The position numbers were made by a program, and so were the translations under genes. The notes under the pieces were generated by a model. The model did no database searches and had not been told where the DNA came from. It worked only from the letters and a program-made list of their open reading frames with translations. A DNA stretch of 64,000 bases from Flavobacterium taihuense. Lineage in GTDB: Bacteria; Bacteroidota; Bacteroidia; Flavobacteriales; Flavobacteriaceae. The stretch spans positions 238,505 through 302,504 of the forward strand of contig NZ_JAHWYN010000004.1 of assembly GCF_019351435.1 (NCBI RefSeq). Reading direction: 5' to 3'. Positions 18,980 through 27,326 of this stretch are shown here, one piece after another; the first letter of the stretch is position 1, and each line of letters begins with the position of its first letter.

Positions 18980-19552
18980 TCACTCAATTTTTATATCATA
19001 TTTATCCAAAAGCCCCACAATTCCCTGACTGGAAAATTTTGCTTTTTTCATTGGGTTAAATTCCGGGTCAATTTTAAAGTTGTAGGCCGTTGTAAAATCA
19101 ACACCGGCCAAAATAGTATCGTTAAAAATAGCATTATCCAAATTACAGTTTCCAAAAACCGATTGGGTCAAATTGGTTCCGATAAAAGTAACTTCTTTCA
19201 TCGAACAGGAATTGAATTTGGTCTTAGGCATTTTTTTATTCGCAAAAGAACTATAGTCCAAAATGCAATCTTGAAATTGAACATTGAATAAAAAATCCTG
19301 ACATGATTGAAATTGAATCCCCATTAGTTTGCAGTTCTTGAAGCTAACGGTCTTTAGGCTAGAACCTCCCAATTGGGTCATCGATAAATTACATTCTATG
19401 AATTCACAATCCATAAAACTATTGTTCGAAAAATCACTATTCGAAAAATCACAGTTTTTAAAAACGCAATCCTCAAATTCACGATTGTTAATCTTCTTAC
19501 CGATATAGGTTACTTTTTCAAATGTTTTTTGAATGTGTATTAGGTCTTCCAT
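18980..19552 (-). CDS. Pentapeptide-repeat protein
   Basis: 190 residues. Repeats of the A(D/N)Lxx type run through most of the chain, for example CDFSNSDFSNNSFMDCEF, CNLTQ-like and CNLDNAIFNDTILAGVDFTT stretches, predicting a right-handed quadrilateral beta-helix. Qnr and MfpA quinolone-protection proteins share this fold and mimic DNA, but this protein is shorter and lacks a recognisable Qnr loop pattern, so no resistance claim is made. The ATG overlaps the stop of the DUF6095-like gene? No: its own start (19552) overlaps the stop of the upstream 72-residue gene as TAATG, so the two are translationally coupled. Confidence 0.9.
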   Translation of the reverse strand: MEDLIHIQKTFEKVTYIGKKINNREFEDCVFKNCDFSNSDFSNNSFMDCEFIECNLSMTQLGGSSLKTVSFKNCKLMGIQFQSCQDFLFNVQFQDCILDYSSFANKKMPKTKFNSCSMKEVTFIGTNLTQSVFGNCNLDNAIFNDTILAGVDFTTAYNFKIDPEFNPMKKAKFSSQGIVGLLDKYDIKIE

Positions 19553-19770
19553 TAGTCGTTAAATATGCCTTTCATTATTATTTTTAAACCTACAAACATC
19601 AAATACATTGACGCGAGACAAGCAATGATTCCTACAGCTAAAACCAAATAGTGCCAATTGGTATGTTGATTCATAAATGCATTATAAATAACGGTCGGGC
19701 CAATAAACATAAGCGGTAAAGCTCCTGTTAAATATTTTATTCCTTTTGCTAATAATTCTTTGTTTGTCAT
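19552..19770 (-). CDS. Small two-helix membrane protein, DUF6095-like
   Basis: 72 residues, two TM helices (about 13-32 and 42-65), no enzymatic motif. I believe it belongs to DUF6095, a small flavobacterial membrane family, on the wording KGIKYLTGALPLMFIGPTVI. A longer open frame reaches 19815, but the extra N-terminus overlaps the preceding gene and is not hydrophobic, so the ATG at 19770 is preferred. It sits 4 nt after the secreted-protein gene and overlaps the pentapeptide gene start, hence a single transcript. Confidence 0.75.
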   Translation of the reverse strand: MTNKELLAKGIKYLTGALPLMFIGPTVIYNAFMNQHTNWHYLVLAVGIIACLASMYLMFVGLKIIMKGIFND

Positions 19771-19774
19771 TTTT

Positions 19775-20236
19775 TTAAAATTGAAATTGTAAGCCATAAC
19801 CGCTTTGATTGACAATTATATTTAGTTCAAAATTTGAATCTTTTGTAGCCGACTTTTTTAAGCCTTCATTATAAAGAGCGAGAGCATCATTTCTTTTTTT
19901 TGTTCTCCCTGATAAGACGGGGATTGAAGCAGCTAGTGAAGCTAAGCCAACATAAGTTAGCGCTGTAGGATATTTTATATCAGCAATCGCTCCCGAAACT
20001 AGGTCAGCCAAGACTAAACCACCACCAAATCCTAGTAAAAAACCACCTACGGAAGCTTTGGTTTTTGAAGCTTTGAAAAGTGCTAAAGCTTTGGTATTAG
20101 ATGCTAATAATGTTTTTACTTCTTTATTTGAAAGTTGTTTTCCTTCGGCAAAAAAGAGACCTTTTTTAGTTGTTATTTCTTGGGAAAAGACCATTGTAGA
20201 AAGGAGAACAGTAAATAGAGTAATTATTTTTTTCAT
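19775..20236 (-). CDS. Predicted secreted/envelope protein, function unknown
   Basis: 153 residues. Signal peptide of about 18 residues (MKKIITLFTVLLSTMVFS), a short conserved-looking stretch (LSNKEVKTLLASNTKALALF), then two hydrophobic glycine-rich segments (GGFLLGFGGGLVLADLVSG, and a second near 95-110) and a polar tail ending LQFQF. A C-terminal aromatic residue is common in outer-membrane proteins, but the chain is too short for a barrel. It lies 19 nt after murQ in the same direction; nothing else ties it to peptidoglycan recycling. Confidence 0.75.
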   Translation of the reverse strand: MKKIITLFTVLLSTMVFSQEITTKKGLFFAEGKQLSNKEVKTLLASNTKALALFKASKTKASVGGFLLGFGGGLVLADLVSGAIADIKYPTALTYVGLASLAASIPVLSGRTKKRNDALALYNEGLKKSATKDSNFELNIIVNQSGYGLQFQF

Positions 20237-20255
20237 TAAGTTTTTTATTTATTAA

Positions 20256-21068
20256 TTATTGTTTCCAATTGTCAACGGCTTTTCTGACACTTCCATATTT
20301 TGCAAGTAATTTACCTCCTTCTTCATAGGTTACCGGAATTTCTCCCATAATCATTTTTATACCACGATCTACCAATTTGCTGTTGCTTAATTGCATATCG
20401 ACCATTTTGTTTCCTTTTACTTTTCCAAGCTGAATCATAGTGGCCGTGGTAATCATATTCAGAACCAATTTTTGGGCAGTTCCGGCTTTCATTCTTGAGC
20501 TTCCGGTTACAAATTCAGGTCCCACAATAACTTCGATTGGAAATTTTGCCGTTTGCGAAAGCGGACTTCCTGCGTTGCAAGAAATGCTTCCTGTACTTAT
20601 GTTTTTGGAATTGCATGCCTGTAGACCTCCAATAACATATGGAGTTGTCCCAGAAGCGGCGATTCCTATTACAACATCATTTTCATTTACGTTGAAAGCT
20701 TCTAAGTCAATCCAAGCTTGAGTCGCGTTGTCTTCGGCATTTTCTACTGCTTTGCGAATGGCGGTATCACCACCGGCAATAATACCAACAACCAAATCAA
20801 AAGGAACTCCAAAAGTTGGAGGACATTCTGAGGCATCCAAGATTCCCAAACGTCCGGAAGTTCCGGCTCCAATGTAGAACAATCGTCCACCCAATTTCAT
20901 TTTGGCAACAATCTCGGTTACCAATGTTTCTATTTGGGGTAAAGCTTTTTCTACTGCGTGAGGTACAGTTTTGTCTTCGTTATTGATATTGGTAAGTAAT
21001 TCTTGAACCGACATTTTCTCTAAATGTTCATATTTTGAAGATTGTTCGGTGGTCTTAGTGAAGTTCAT
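20256..21068 (-). CDS. murQ: N-acetylmuramic acid 6-phosphate etherase
   Basis: 270 residues. Cleaves the lactyl ether of MurNAc-6-phosphate to give GlcNAc-6-phosphate and D-lactate in peptidoglycan recycling. A SIS sugar-phosphate fold is evident: GAGTSGRLGILDASECPPTF at about 67-86, the acid-bearing VENAEDNATQAW, then AASGTTPYVIGGL and GSSRMKAGTAQKLVLNM. Somewhat shorter than E. coli MurQ (298) because the C-terminal helical tail is reduced, which is normal in Bacteroidota. No MurNAc kinase or PTS gene is adjacent. Confidence 0.96.
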   Translation of the reverse strand: MNFTKTTEQSSKYEHLEKMSVQELLTNINNEDKTVPHAVEKALPQIETLVTEIVAKMKLGGRLFYIGAGTSGRLGILDASECPPTFGVPFDLVVGIIAGGDTAIRKAVENAEDNATQAWIDLEAFNVNENDVVIGIAASGTTPYVIGGLQACNSKNISTGSISCNAGSPLSQTAKFPIEVIVGPEFVTGSSRMKAGTAQKLVLNMITTATMIQLGKVKGNKMVDMQLSNSKLVDRGIKMIMGEIPVTYEEGGKLLAKYGSVRKAVDNWKQ

Positions 21069-21242
21069 TGTTTTGCTTTAAAATTGACAACTTTTATACT
21101 TGGTAAAGTTAGGGAATTTTAAAACTTACTATTCTCTGAAAAATGAAAAAATAGTAATAAAAATGTTTGTTTTGCTTAAGATAACATTTTAGTAAACCAG
21201 TAATACTGTATCTGGAATATTGTATTATGGTTAGTTATAATT

Positions 21243-21280
21243 GAAAAAAAAGGTTCAACTTTAATTAAAAAGTTAAACCC
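21243..21280 (-). terminator. Terminator of the gene at 21293-21712
   Basis: Minus-strand GGTTTAACTTT / AAAGTTGAACC arms (one mismatch) followed by seven T residues, just after the stop codon. Confidence 0.7.
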
Positions 21281-21292
21281 TCATTTTTATTT

Positions 21293-21712
21293 TTAAACGC
21301 TTTTTAGAAAAGTGTCTTCTTCTCCTTCTTTTGTTTCTTCCTCCTCATTTGATTCGATAAGGGTGTGATGTAATCGTTCTGCCATTTTTTCTATACTATT
21401 CGTAATCGAATCGCAAACCAATTCCATTCTGCGATGTTTTTCTTCTTTGACCGCCCTTAAAACATTTTCAACAAAAACTTTGTCATATTTCTCGGCAACA
21501 GAATCACGTGTATTGGTCATTCTGATCACTGAATCATTACTGAATATTGTAACTCTAAAATGTTGTTCTTCGTTACTTAAATAATACTTTCCACCTAGTT
21601 CATCACAATTGATATCGGTAGCGCTTATTTTTAATAACTCAGTAATTATACCAAAAATATGATTTTCAATTTTGGTATATTCTTTAGGCCTTCTTCTAAA
21701 AAAATTAAACAT
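21293..21712 (-). CDS. Hypothetical cytoplasmic protein
   Basis: 139 residues, no signal peptide or TM helix. The N-terminus is basic (MFNFFRRRPKEY), the middle is mixed alpha/beta with ISATDINCDELGGKYYL and HFRVTIFSNDSVIRMTN, and the tail is helical and very acidic (ESNEEEETKEGEED). I do not recognise a family. Coding is supported by a consistent codon pattern, the ATG start and the terminator immediately after it. Confidence 0.7.
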   Translation of the reverse strand: MFNFFRRRPKEYTKIENHIFGIITELLKISATDINCDELGGKYYLSNEEQHFRVTIFSNDSVIRMTNTRDSVAEKYDKVFVENVLRAVKEEKHRRMELVCDSITNSIEKMAERLHHTLIESNEEEETKEGEEDTFLKSV

Positions 21713-22060
21713 GTAAACAGATGTTTATTAAAGTCCTTAAGTAATTTTTTCTCATTGTTTCTTCTGTGAATTTATTAATAATTTGGCGTCAATCTCATAA
21801 AGACAGAAACTTCTCAAGAATGTATTTTTGGCAAATTAATGGTAATATTTTTAATAATGCAAATTATTTGAATTATATAGAAGTTAATTTAAGTGATAGA
21901 GTCTAAATGCTTGATTATTCATAAAATATATCCGTCAGAATAACATTGCTCTAAATGAAAGTTTAACCAATAAAAAAGAGATAGTTTAATCGCTTTTTTA
22001 TAAACGTTGAGAAATGAAAAACAATTTAAATTTTTTTTTATAAGGAGATTGTGTTTTTTT
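21713..22060. other. 348-bp intergenic region
   Basis: Very AT-rich. I see no gene, clear hairpin or repeat in it. It should hold the promoter of the gene ending at 21293, but no exact TAnnTTTG box is present close to 21712. Confidence 0.4.
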
Positions 22061-22729
22061 CTATATTAAGTACGCCAGTAGAATACCAATTACAATCATG
22101 GATACTTTGGCAATGTTGAATTTGTGCCCTTCGCTACTCTCAAAAATGATAGTTGATGAAATATGAAACAAAATACCAATAACAACGGCAGTAATCTCTG
22201 AGTAATAGTCGTTTAATTGCGGAATGAAGTCGGATACAATAGTGCCTAGAGGTGTCATTATTGCAAAAGTGACCATGAATAAGAAAATTGCTTTTCGGTT
22301 AAGGCTAGAGCTAACAAAAAAGGAAGTCAATATGATGGCAATGGGCAAATGATGAATCGCTATTCCTAAGGCTAAATCTTGGTGATGGCTTACCGGAAAT
22401 CCTTCCAGAAAGGCATGAATGCAAAGGCTGATAAAAAGTAACCATGGAATTTGATACATTTTGGCATGACCGTGTACGTGACCGTGCTCGGCTCCTTTGG
22501 AGAAAAATTCTAATATAATTTGGAACAGAATACCCAACATTATAAAAAGCCCGATGTTATGGTTTTTATTTTCATACACTTCTGGCAGTAGATGCATTAC
22601 GGTAAGCGAAAGTAAGAACGAACCACTAAACGCCAGCAATAGTTTAAGGTTGGTTTTGCTTTTTGGCTTTAGAAATAAAGCAATGAAATAACCAAGAAGT
22701 ACGGACAGTAATGGTAGTAGGTAATTCAT
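22061..22729 (-). CDS. ZIP family divalent metal transporter
   Basis: 222 residues, eight predicted TM helices. The His-rich loop after TM3 (GAEHGHVHGHAKM) and the metal-site helices (LCIHAFLEGFPVSHH with His and Glu; LGIAIHHLPIAIILTSF with the HH pair) are typical ZIP features. It would move zinc, iron or another divalent metal into the cytoplasm. A 16-bp perfect palindrome lies about 50 nt upstream and could be an operator, though it sits in low-complexity DNA. Confidence 0.92.
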   Translation of the reverse strand: MNYLLPLLSVLLGYFIALFLKPKSKTNLKLLLAFSGSFLLSLTVMHLLPEVYENKNHNIGLFIMLGILFQIILEFFSKGAEHGHVHGHAKMYQIPWLLFISLCIHAFLEGFPVSHHQDLALGIAIHHLPIAIILTSFFVSSSLNRKAIFLFMVTFAIMTPLGTIVSDFIPQLNDYYSEITAVVIGILFHISSTIIFESSEGHKFNIAKVSMIVIGILLAYLI

Positions 22730-22736
22730 TTTTTTT

Positions 22737-22816
22737 GTTTAATCGTTTGTTTAGAGGTTTAACTGTTTAATTGTTTTTTGTTTAATCGATTAAACGGTTA
22801 AACAATTTCACGATTA
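22737..22816. repeat. GTTTAATC-type word repeats with a 16-bp palindrome
   Basis: Several variants of GTTTAA(T/C)CG occur in both directions between the methyltransferase stop and the ZIP start. The longest symmetric piece is GTTTAATCGATTAAAC at 22780-22795, a perfect palindrome. Either a metal-regulator operator or simple repeat DNA. Confidence 0.45.
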
Positions 22817-22821
22817 ACCAA

Positions 22822-23586
22822 TTACTTAAAAATCATAATTAATCTTTCGCTTTCTGTTTTGTGGAATTTTTTCAGTTTATAATCGCCAAAAATATCTAAT
22901 AAAAAGATACCAGCTTCTTCCATCATTTCTTCAAAATCCTTGAGGGTAAGAGCTTTTACTTTTTCGGTAAAATGATAATTGTGCCCTTGGTCTTCGAAAT
23001 CAATTTCTTTGAAAATGTGCCCATCTTTTAGGTAGCGTTTGATATGGAAATCGATTCCATCTACGTGTTTTACTTCTTCGGGAACCAAAGTATTGAGAAC
23101 ATTGGTCACATTCATAAAATCGATAACCGCAAAGCCATATTCGGTTAGACTTTCTTTGATGGCCTTCAGTGTGGTTAGATTGTCTTCGTCGTTTTCGAAA
23201 TAACCAAAACTGGTGAACAGATTGAAGATTGCGTCAAATTTATCTTCGAAGGTTTCTCGCATATCGTGCACTTGAAAATGCAAGGTTTCATTACTGTTTT
23301 TTTGTGCTTCTAGAATACTGTTTTCGGATAAATCGGCGCCTATAACATTAAACCCTAATTGGTTTAAATAAATGGCATGGCGGCCTTTACCACAAGCTAA
23401 GTCAAGCACTTTTGCTTTCTCGGGAAGATTGAGGTAATGCGTCAGATTGTCCATAAACAGTTGGGCTTCTCTGTAGTTTCTTTCTTTGTAAAGTATGTGA
23501 TAATAAGGACTGTCGAACCAAGAGGCAAACCAATTTTCTGGATTGGAATTGCTAATTTGTGATTTGTTATTTGTAGAATCGGACAT
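22822..23586 (-). CDS. Class I SAM-dependent methyltransferase
   Basis: 254 residues. Rossmann methyltransferase with motif I VLDLACGKGRHAIYL (about 61-75), motif II GADLSENSI, and DMRETFEDKFDAIFNLFTSFGYF around the post-II acid/motif IV region. This wording is typical of methyltransferase_25-type small-molecule or protein enzymes; the substrate is unknown. The N-terminal WFDSPYYHILYKERNY stretch is a usual lead-in for the group. Downstream of it lies the ZIP gene in the same direction, separated by repeat DNA. Divergent from the RNA methyltransferase gene. Confidence 0.9.
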   Translation of the reverse strand: MSDSTNNKSQISNSNPENWFASWFDSPYYHILYKERNYREAQLFMDNLTHYLNLPEKAKVLDLACGKGRHAIYLNQLGFNVIGADLSENSILEAQKNSNETLHFQVHDMRETFEDKFDAIFNLFTSFGYFENDEDNLTTLKAIKESLTEYGFAVIDFMNVTNVLNTLVPEEVKHVDGIDFHIKRYLKDGHIFKEIDFEDQGHNYHFTEKVKALTLKDFEEMMEEAGIFLLDIFGDYKLKKFHKTESERLIMIFK

Positions 23587-23615
23587 TTATTCTTTTTCAA
23601 TTAATTTAAGTCCCG

Positions 23616-23634
23616 CAAATTTAGTGTATTTTTG
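23616..23634. promoter_or_regulatory. Face-to-face -7 boxes of two divergent methyltransferase genes
   Basis: The minus-strand box TAAATTTG (23616-23623) lies 30 nt before the 23586 start; the plus-strand box TATTTTTG (23627-23634) lies 75 nt before the 23709 start. They are 3 bp apart, so polymerase can probably use only one at a time. The -33 parts are not clear. Confidence 0.45.
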
Positions 23635-23708
23635 CAGAAAATATACTATTTCAAACCGTTTAGGATGTTTGGAATACGCAATTTTAATATTGGAATTTAT
23701 AAAGACAG

Positions 23709-24881
23709 ATGGAGAATTTTAAGATGATTGCCAAAACCTTTTTTGGTTTTGAAGAAATACTGGCGAAAGAGCTAACAATGCTGGGTGCACAGGATGTGGA
23801 ACAAGGGGTGAGAATGGTGAGTTTTAAGGGTGATAAAGGTTTTATGTATAAAGCGAATTTGTCTTTGCGTACGGCTTTGAAGATTTTGAAGCCAATTTAT
23901 TTTTTTAAAGCGAGAGACGAACAATCGTTATATAAAGGTATAAGAGGGACAAATTGGTCTAAATACATCAATGCAAATCAAACTTTTGTAATTGATGCAA
24001 CGGTACATTCGGAGTATTTTAACCACTCGGAGTTTGTTTCTCAAAAATGTAAGGATGCGATTGTGGATCAGTTTCGTGAAAGAACGGGACAGCGTCCGAG
24101 TATTGATAAAGCTTTTCCTGATTTAAGAATAAATATTCATATTGATAAAGATCAGGTTTCGGTAGCATTAGACACTTCGGGTAATTCATTACACCAACGT
24201 GGGTATAGGACGGCTACGAATATAGCTCCAATTAATGAAGTTTTGGCGGCAGGTATTTTGTTGCTTTCGGGTTGGGACGGTCAGACTGATTTCTTGGATC
24301 CGATGTGTGGATCTGGAACATTTTTGGCAGAAGCCGCAATGATTGCATGTAATATTCCGGCGAATATCAACCGTAAAGAATTTGCTTTCGAAAAATGGAA
24401 TGATTGGGACAATGATTTGTTTGATAGTATTCAAGAAAGTTTATTGAAGCGTGTTCGTGAATTTCATTATACTATAAAAGGCTATGATAAAGCACCATCT
24501 GCGGTTCAAAAAGCAAGAGATAATATTAAGAACGCCAATCTTGATGAATATATTAAGATAGAAGAACAGAACTTCTTTGATACAGAAAAAACGTCTGAAG
24601 GAAAATTGCATATTGTTTTCAATCCACCGTATGATGAGCGTTTGGACATTCACATGGAAGAATTCTACAAAAGTATTGGTGATACCTTGAAGAAGAATTA
24701 TCCAGGTACGAATGCATGGTTTATTACAGCAAACCTGGAAGCATTGAAATATGTAGGATTAAAGCCTTCCAGAAAAATTAAACTTTTTAATGCAAGTCTT
24801 GAAGCCCGTTTGGTCAAATACGAGATGTATGAAGGAAGCAAGAGAACGAAGTTTCAAACTGTTCCGGATGGTGCGGAATAA
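23709..24881 (+). CDS. THUMP-domain 23S rRNA methyltransferase (RlmL-like)
   Basis: 390 residues. N-terminal ferredoxin-like plus THUMP region (about 1-160, with the IRGTNWSKYINANQTFVI stretch), then a Rossmann methyltransferase with DPMCGSGTFLAEAAMIA (motif I) and the catalytic IVFNPPYDER (NPPY, motif IV), the signature of N2-guanine or N6-adenine methylation of RNA. It matches the N-terminal half of E. coli RlmL/RlmKL (m2G2445 of 23S rRNA); the RlmK half is absent, as in other Bacteroidota. An intrinsic terminator follows. Confidence 0.92.
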   Translation: MENFKMIAKTFFGFEEILAKELTMLGAQDVEQGVRMVSFKGDKGFMYKANLSLRTALKILKPIYFFKARDEQSLYKGIRGTNWSKYINANQTFVIDATVHSEYFNHSEFVSQKCKDAIVDQFRERTGQRPSIDKAFPDLRINIHIDKDQVSVALDTSGNSLHQRGYRTATNIAPINEVLAAGILLLSGWDGQTDFLDPMCGSGTFLAEAAMIACNIPANINRKEFAFEKWNDWDNDLFDSIQESLLKRVREFHYTIKGYDKAPSAVQKARDNIKNANLDEYIKIEEQNFFDTEKTSEGKLHIVFNPPYDERLDIHMEEFYKSIGDTLKKNYPGTNAWFITANLEALKYVGLKPSRKIKLFNASLEARLVKYEMYEGSKRTKFQTVPDGAE

Positions 24882-24898
24882 ATAAGTCTTACGAATAT

Positions 24899-24941
24899 AA
24901 TCCCGATAGCTTCTATTTTTTAGAGGTTATCGGGATTTTTG
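24899..24941 (+). terminator. Terminator of the RlmL-like gene
   Basis: AATCCCGATA..TCTA pairs with TAGA..TATCGGGATT, followed by a T run; 18 nt after the stop codon. Confidence 0.75.
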
Positions 24942-24994
24942 ATTTCAAATTTGTTTTGCATAATATTTATATGTTTTTTTAATATAAACTGCTG

Positions 24995-26467
24995 CTACTC
25001 AACTATGCCTTTATCGTTCCATTTGGTTTTGCTAAAATCAAAATCTTTCGGGTATTTAGTAATGTTATTTATTTGGAAAACGTCCTTACTAACAACTCTT
25101 TGAAGAACAATATCGATTAAAGTGGTACTGTTGGGTTGAATTGTTTTTTCTAATAAATCTTCGGTGGCCTTAATTTCGCATGGTACAAATCGAACAAAAC
25201 CTTCTTGTGGTCTAGGAATAATTTTTAATCCAATTTGAGTAATCCCCTCAGTTCTTTTTCTATATTCATTTTCAGGTGCACCAACTATTAAATCATAGTT
25301 AAAGTAATAGGTGATTATTTCCTTATTTATTGAGTTTTGTTGGCGATCGACTACAAATCCAGGAGGAAAATTGTTGGGGTTATTGTCTTCACCTGCGGTA
25401 AGTAGAATGTCAAAATCAGTAATGGGGTAACCCTCAGAATCGGTAATTCTAAAAATTACTTGCGAGAATCGGTCATGAATAAAATGAGTGTGGAAAAATA
25501 AAAATTCCGGTGCTGATTCTATCAATTCATTTTGTTGAACAATACTGGTTTCTGCTCTGAATTGTTTTTTTAGGTCATTATATTTATCTACAGAGTCAAT
25601 GTTTATGCATTTGAAAATTGAAGTTACGGTTTCTTTACTTTTTTCATCTCTTGACTTTCGTACACTATTCATAATTCCCATTTCTGAACCGGAGTGTGAT
25701 TTTCCAGTGATAATTCTTAAAGGCACTTCCGGAGATTCCTTATATTGAGCTACATCAAGTGTTGTTGAAATCTTAATTTCATTATTAGTGGTTTTTATTG
25801 TGTTTTGTTTTAAATGAATGTATCTCGAATTCAAATTAGCTGCCGCAGTTCTCACCACTCCATCAGATCCTAATTCGCCTGTATAAGAATTTAAGTGGTC
25901 GTATAGTTTTCTGTCAATAGATTGTCCTGTTAAAACAAATGGGTAAATGCCCTGTTTTCCAATTTGATATCCATCAGATAGGATCCATTTTTTGTTTAAT
26001 TCCCAGCTAGATTTGCTTCCTAATTCAAGCCAGTTTAATACCCTTTGTCCTGGTTCAACTCCATCAAAAAATGATTTAATTCGGCTTAGTTTTGCTTTGC
26101 CAAGTTTTGCTAAAGCAGATCCGAAATTGGCGGGAGCAAGCATAATTAGATGACTAATTTTTGTTGGACTATTATCGTAAAAATAATTCCACCAATGACG
26201 TACAACGGGCCCGCCAGTAGAATGAGTTATGCATACAAAACTTTGGATTCCTAAAAGTTGCTCTTTAATTGCCGAATCGAGTGCTCTGGCAATGTCATCC
26301 AAGCCTACTTCATCGTGAAAGCTTATGTAGCGGCTTAAAAAAATATGCTGTATATCGATTTCTAAATTGTTTTTTGCAGCTTCTAATTGTAATCTTTGGG
26401 GTAATTCACCATATGTGTTAAGATTTGTAACACTCCAGCCATGAATAAATACTATAGTTTTTCCCAT
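24995..26467 (-). CDS. Alpha/beta hydrolase (lipase/phospholipase-like) with C-terminal extension
   Basis: 490 residues with no signal peptide. The hydrolase part (about 1-260) has the oxyanion FIHGWSV (9-13), the nucleophile elbow THSTGG with Ser83, and later GSDGVVRTAAANLNSRYI and TGKSHSGSEMGI, likely to carry the acid and His of the triad. The C-terminal half (about 290-490) is beta-rich and of unknown type. I recall closely worded proteins (THSTGGPVV, LAPANFGSAL) in Proteobacteria, so horizontal spread is plausible. With the GH19 gene upstream in the same direction it suggests an envelope-degrading set that needs a dedicated export route. Substrate not predictable. Confidence 0.85.
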   Translation of the reverse strand: MGKTIVFIHGWSVTNLNTYGELPQRLQLEAAKNNLEIDIQHIFLSRYISFHDEVGLDDIARALDSAIKEQLLGIQSFVCITHSTGGPVVRHWWNYFYDNSPTKISHLIMLAPANFGSALAKLGKAKLSRIKSFFDGVEPGQRVLNWLELGSKSSWELNKKWILSDGYQIGKQGIYPFVLTGQSIDRKLYDHLNSYTGELGSDGVVRTAAANLNSRYIHLKQNTIKTTNNEIKISTTLDVAQYKESPEVPLRIITGKSHSGSEMGIMNSVRKSRDEKSKETVTSIFKCINIDSVDKYNDLKKQFRAETSIVQQNELIESAPEFLFFHTHFIHDRFSQVIFRITDSEGYPITDFDILLTAGEDNNPNNFPPGFVVDRQQNSINKEIITYYFNYDLIVGAPENEYRKRTEGITQIGLKIIPRPQEGFVRFVPCEIKATEDLLEKTIQPNSTTLIDIVLQRVVSKDVFQINNITKYPKDFDFSKTKWNDKGIVE

Positions 26468-26701
26468 TTTTTTTAAGTTAAAAGATTTGCTTTTTTTTAG
26501 ATATGTTGACCAACGACTTTTTATTTGATTCTTGGAAAATTAGTTGGTGTAATTATTAAACAGGTTAGTGTTTAGATAAAAGGATTTCGCCTATCGTGAC
26601 AGACTCTTGGCACTTGTTTTAAATTTTTTTATAGATTTCCACTTATGAGTTTATGTCTTTCTAAACATATTTTATGAAAATACATTATTCTGGAGACAAT
26701 T

Positions 26702-27298
26702 TTACACGGTATGACTTATAGCTGCATAATATTTTAAGGCATAGTCTTTTATTAAATCCCATTTATCAAGCCCATTAATTATTTTTCGTGCATTTTTCCA
26801 GTCTTCGATCGTTGGGTTAAAGAAACTGGATAGTTTTGCACCTGTAAACCATCCTTCGGTCATTCCGTAGAACATAATTTTGGTGGCATTGGATATTTCC
26901 ATAACAGCAGCTGCATTGTGTAAAAAATCCTGATGGAGTTTTTGGCTTGCTTTTTCATAATTTTCGTACCATGTAAGTTGTACAAAGCCGCGACCATAAA
27001 AAATTTCGGTAGTGTCAGTATAAGGGATGTATTTTTTGTTTTTGTCTAAAGCCATTTTTAGGCGGCTTGCATAAGGTCTTCCTTTTCCTTTCCCCCATTC
27101 TTCTATGGGTTGCATGGTACGACCTGTTTCATGATGCCCTGTGCCTAGCATATAAGCTAGCCATCGGTCATCGTTGTGTGAATAGTTTTTATCCCATTCA
27201 TCTAAAATAGCTGTCAATCCATTTACTTGTTTGGCACTAAAACTACCACCAAATAAGGTGATTCTTGACTGATCGAAGAAAAATTTCCGGTTTATCAT
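26702..27298 (-). CDS. GH19 chitinase/lysozyme-like protein
   Basis: 198 residues. Motifs of the GH19 lysozyme/endolysin group: GHHETGRTMQPIEEWG with the likely catalytic Glu57, and FYGRGFVQLTWYENYEKA. GH19 enzymes cut beta-1,4 links in chitin or peptidoglycan; the compact single-domain form without a chitin-binding module favours peptidoglycan. No signal peptide, so it needs a holin, lysis or a secretion system to reach its target. It lies 28 nt downstream of the barrel-protein gene and 234 nt upstream of the hydrolase gene. No phage structural genes are nearby. Confidence 0.85.
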   Translation of the reverse strand: MINRKFFFDQSRITLFGGSFSAKQVNGLTAILDEWDKNYSHNDDRWLAYMLGTGHHETGRTMQPIEEWGKGKGRPYASRLKMALDKNKKYIPYTDTTEIFYGRGFVQLTWYENYEKASQKLHQDFLHNAAAVMEISNATKIMFYGMTEGWFTGAKLSSFFNPTIEDWKNARKIINGLDKWDLIKDYALKYYAAISHTV

Positions 27299-27326
27299 GA
27301 TTAAAGTTTTTAGGTATTTGTTGATT

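Noticed and set aside
18980..19552. Calling the pentapeptide protein a Qnr quinolone-resistance determinant
   Set aside because: The fold is shared, but the length and loops do not match Qnr and there is no supporting context.
26702..27298. GH19 gene as proof of a prophage
   Set aside because: No terminase, portal, capsid, tail or integrase gene is nearby; the neighbours on both sides are core genes.
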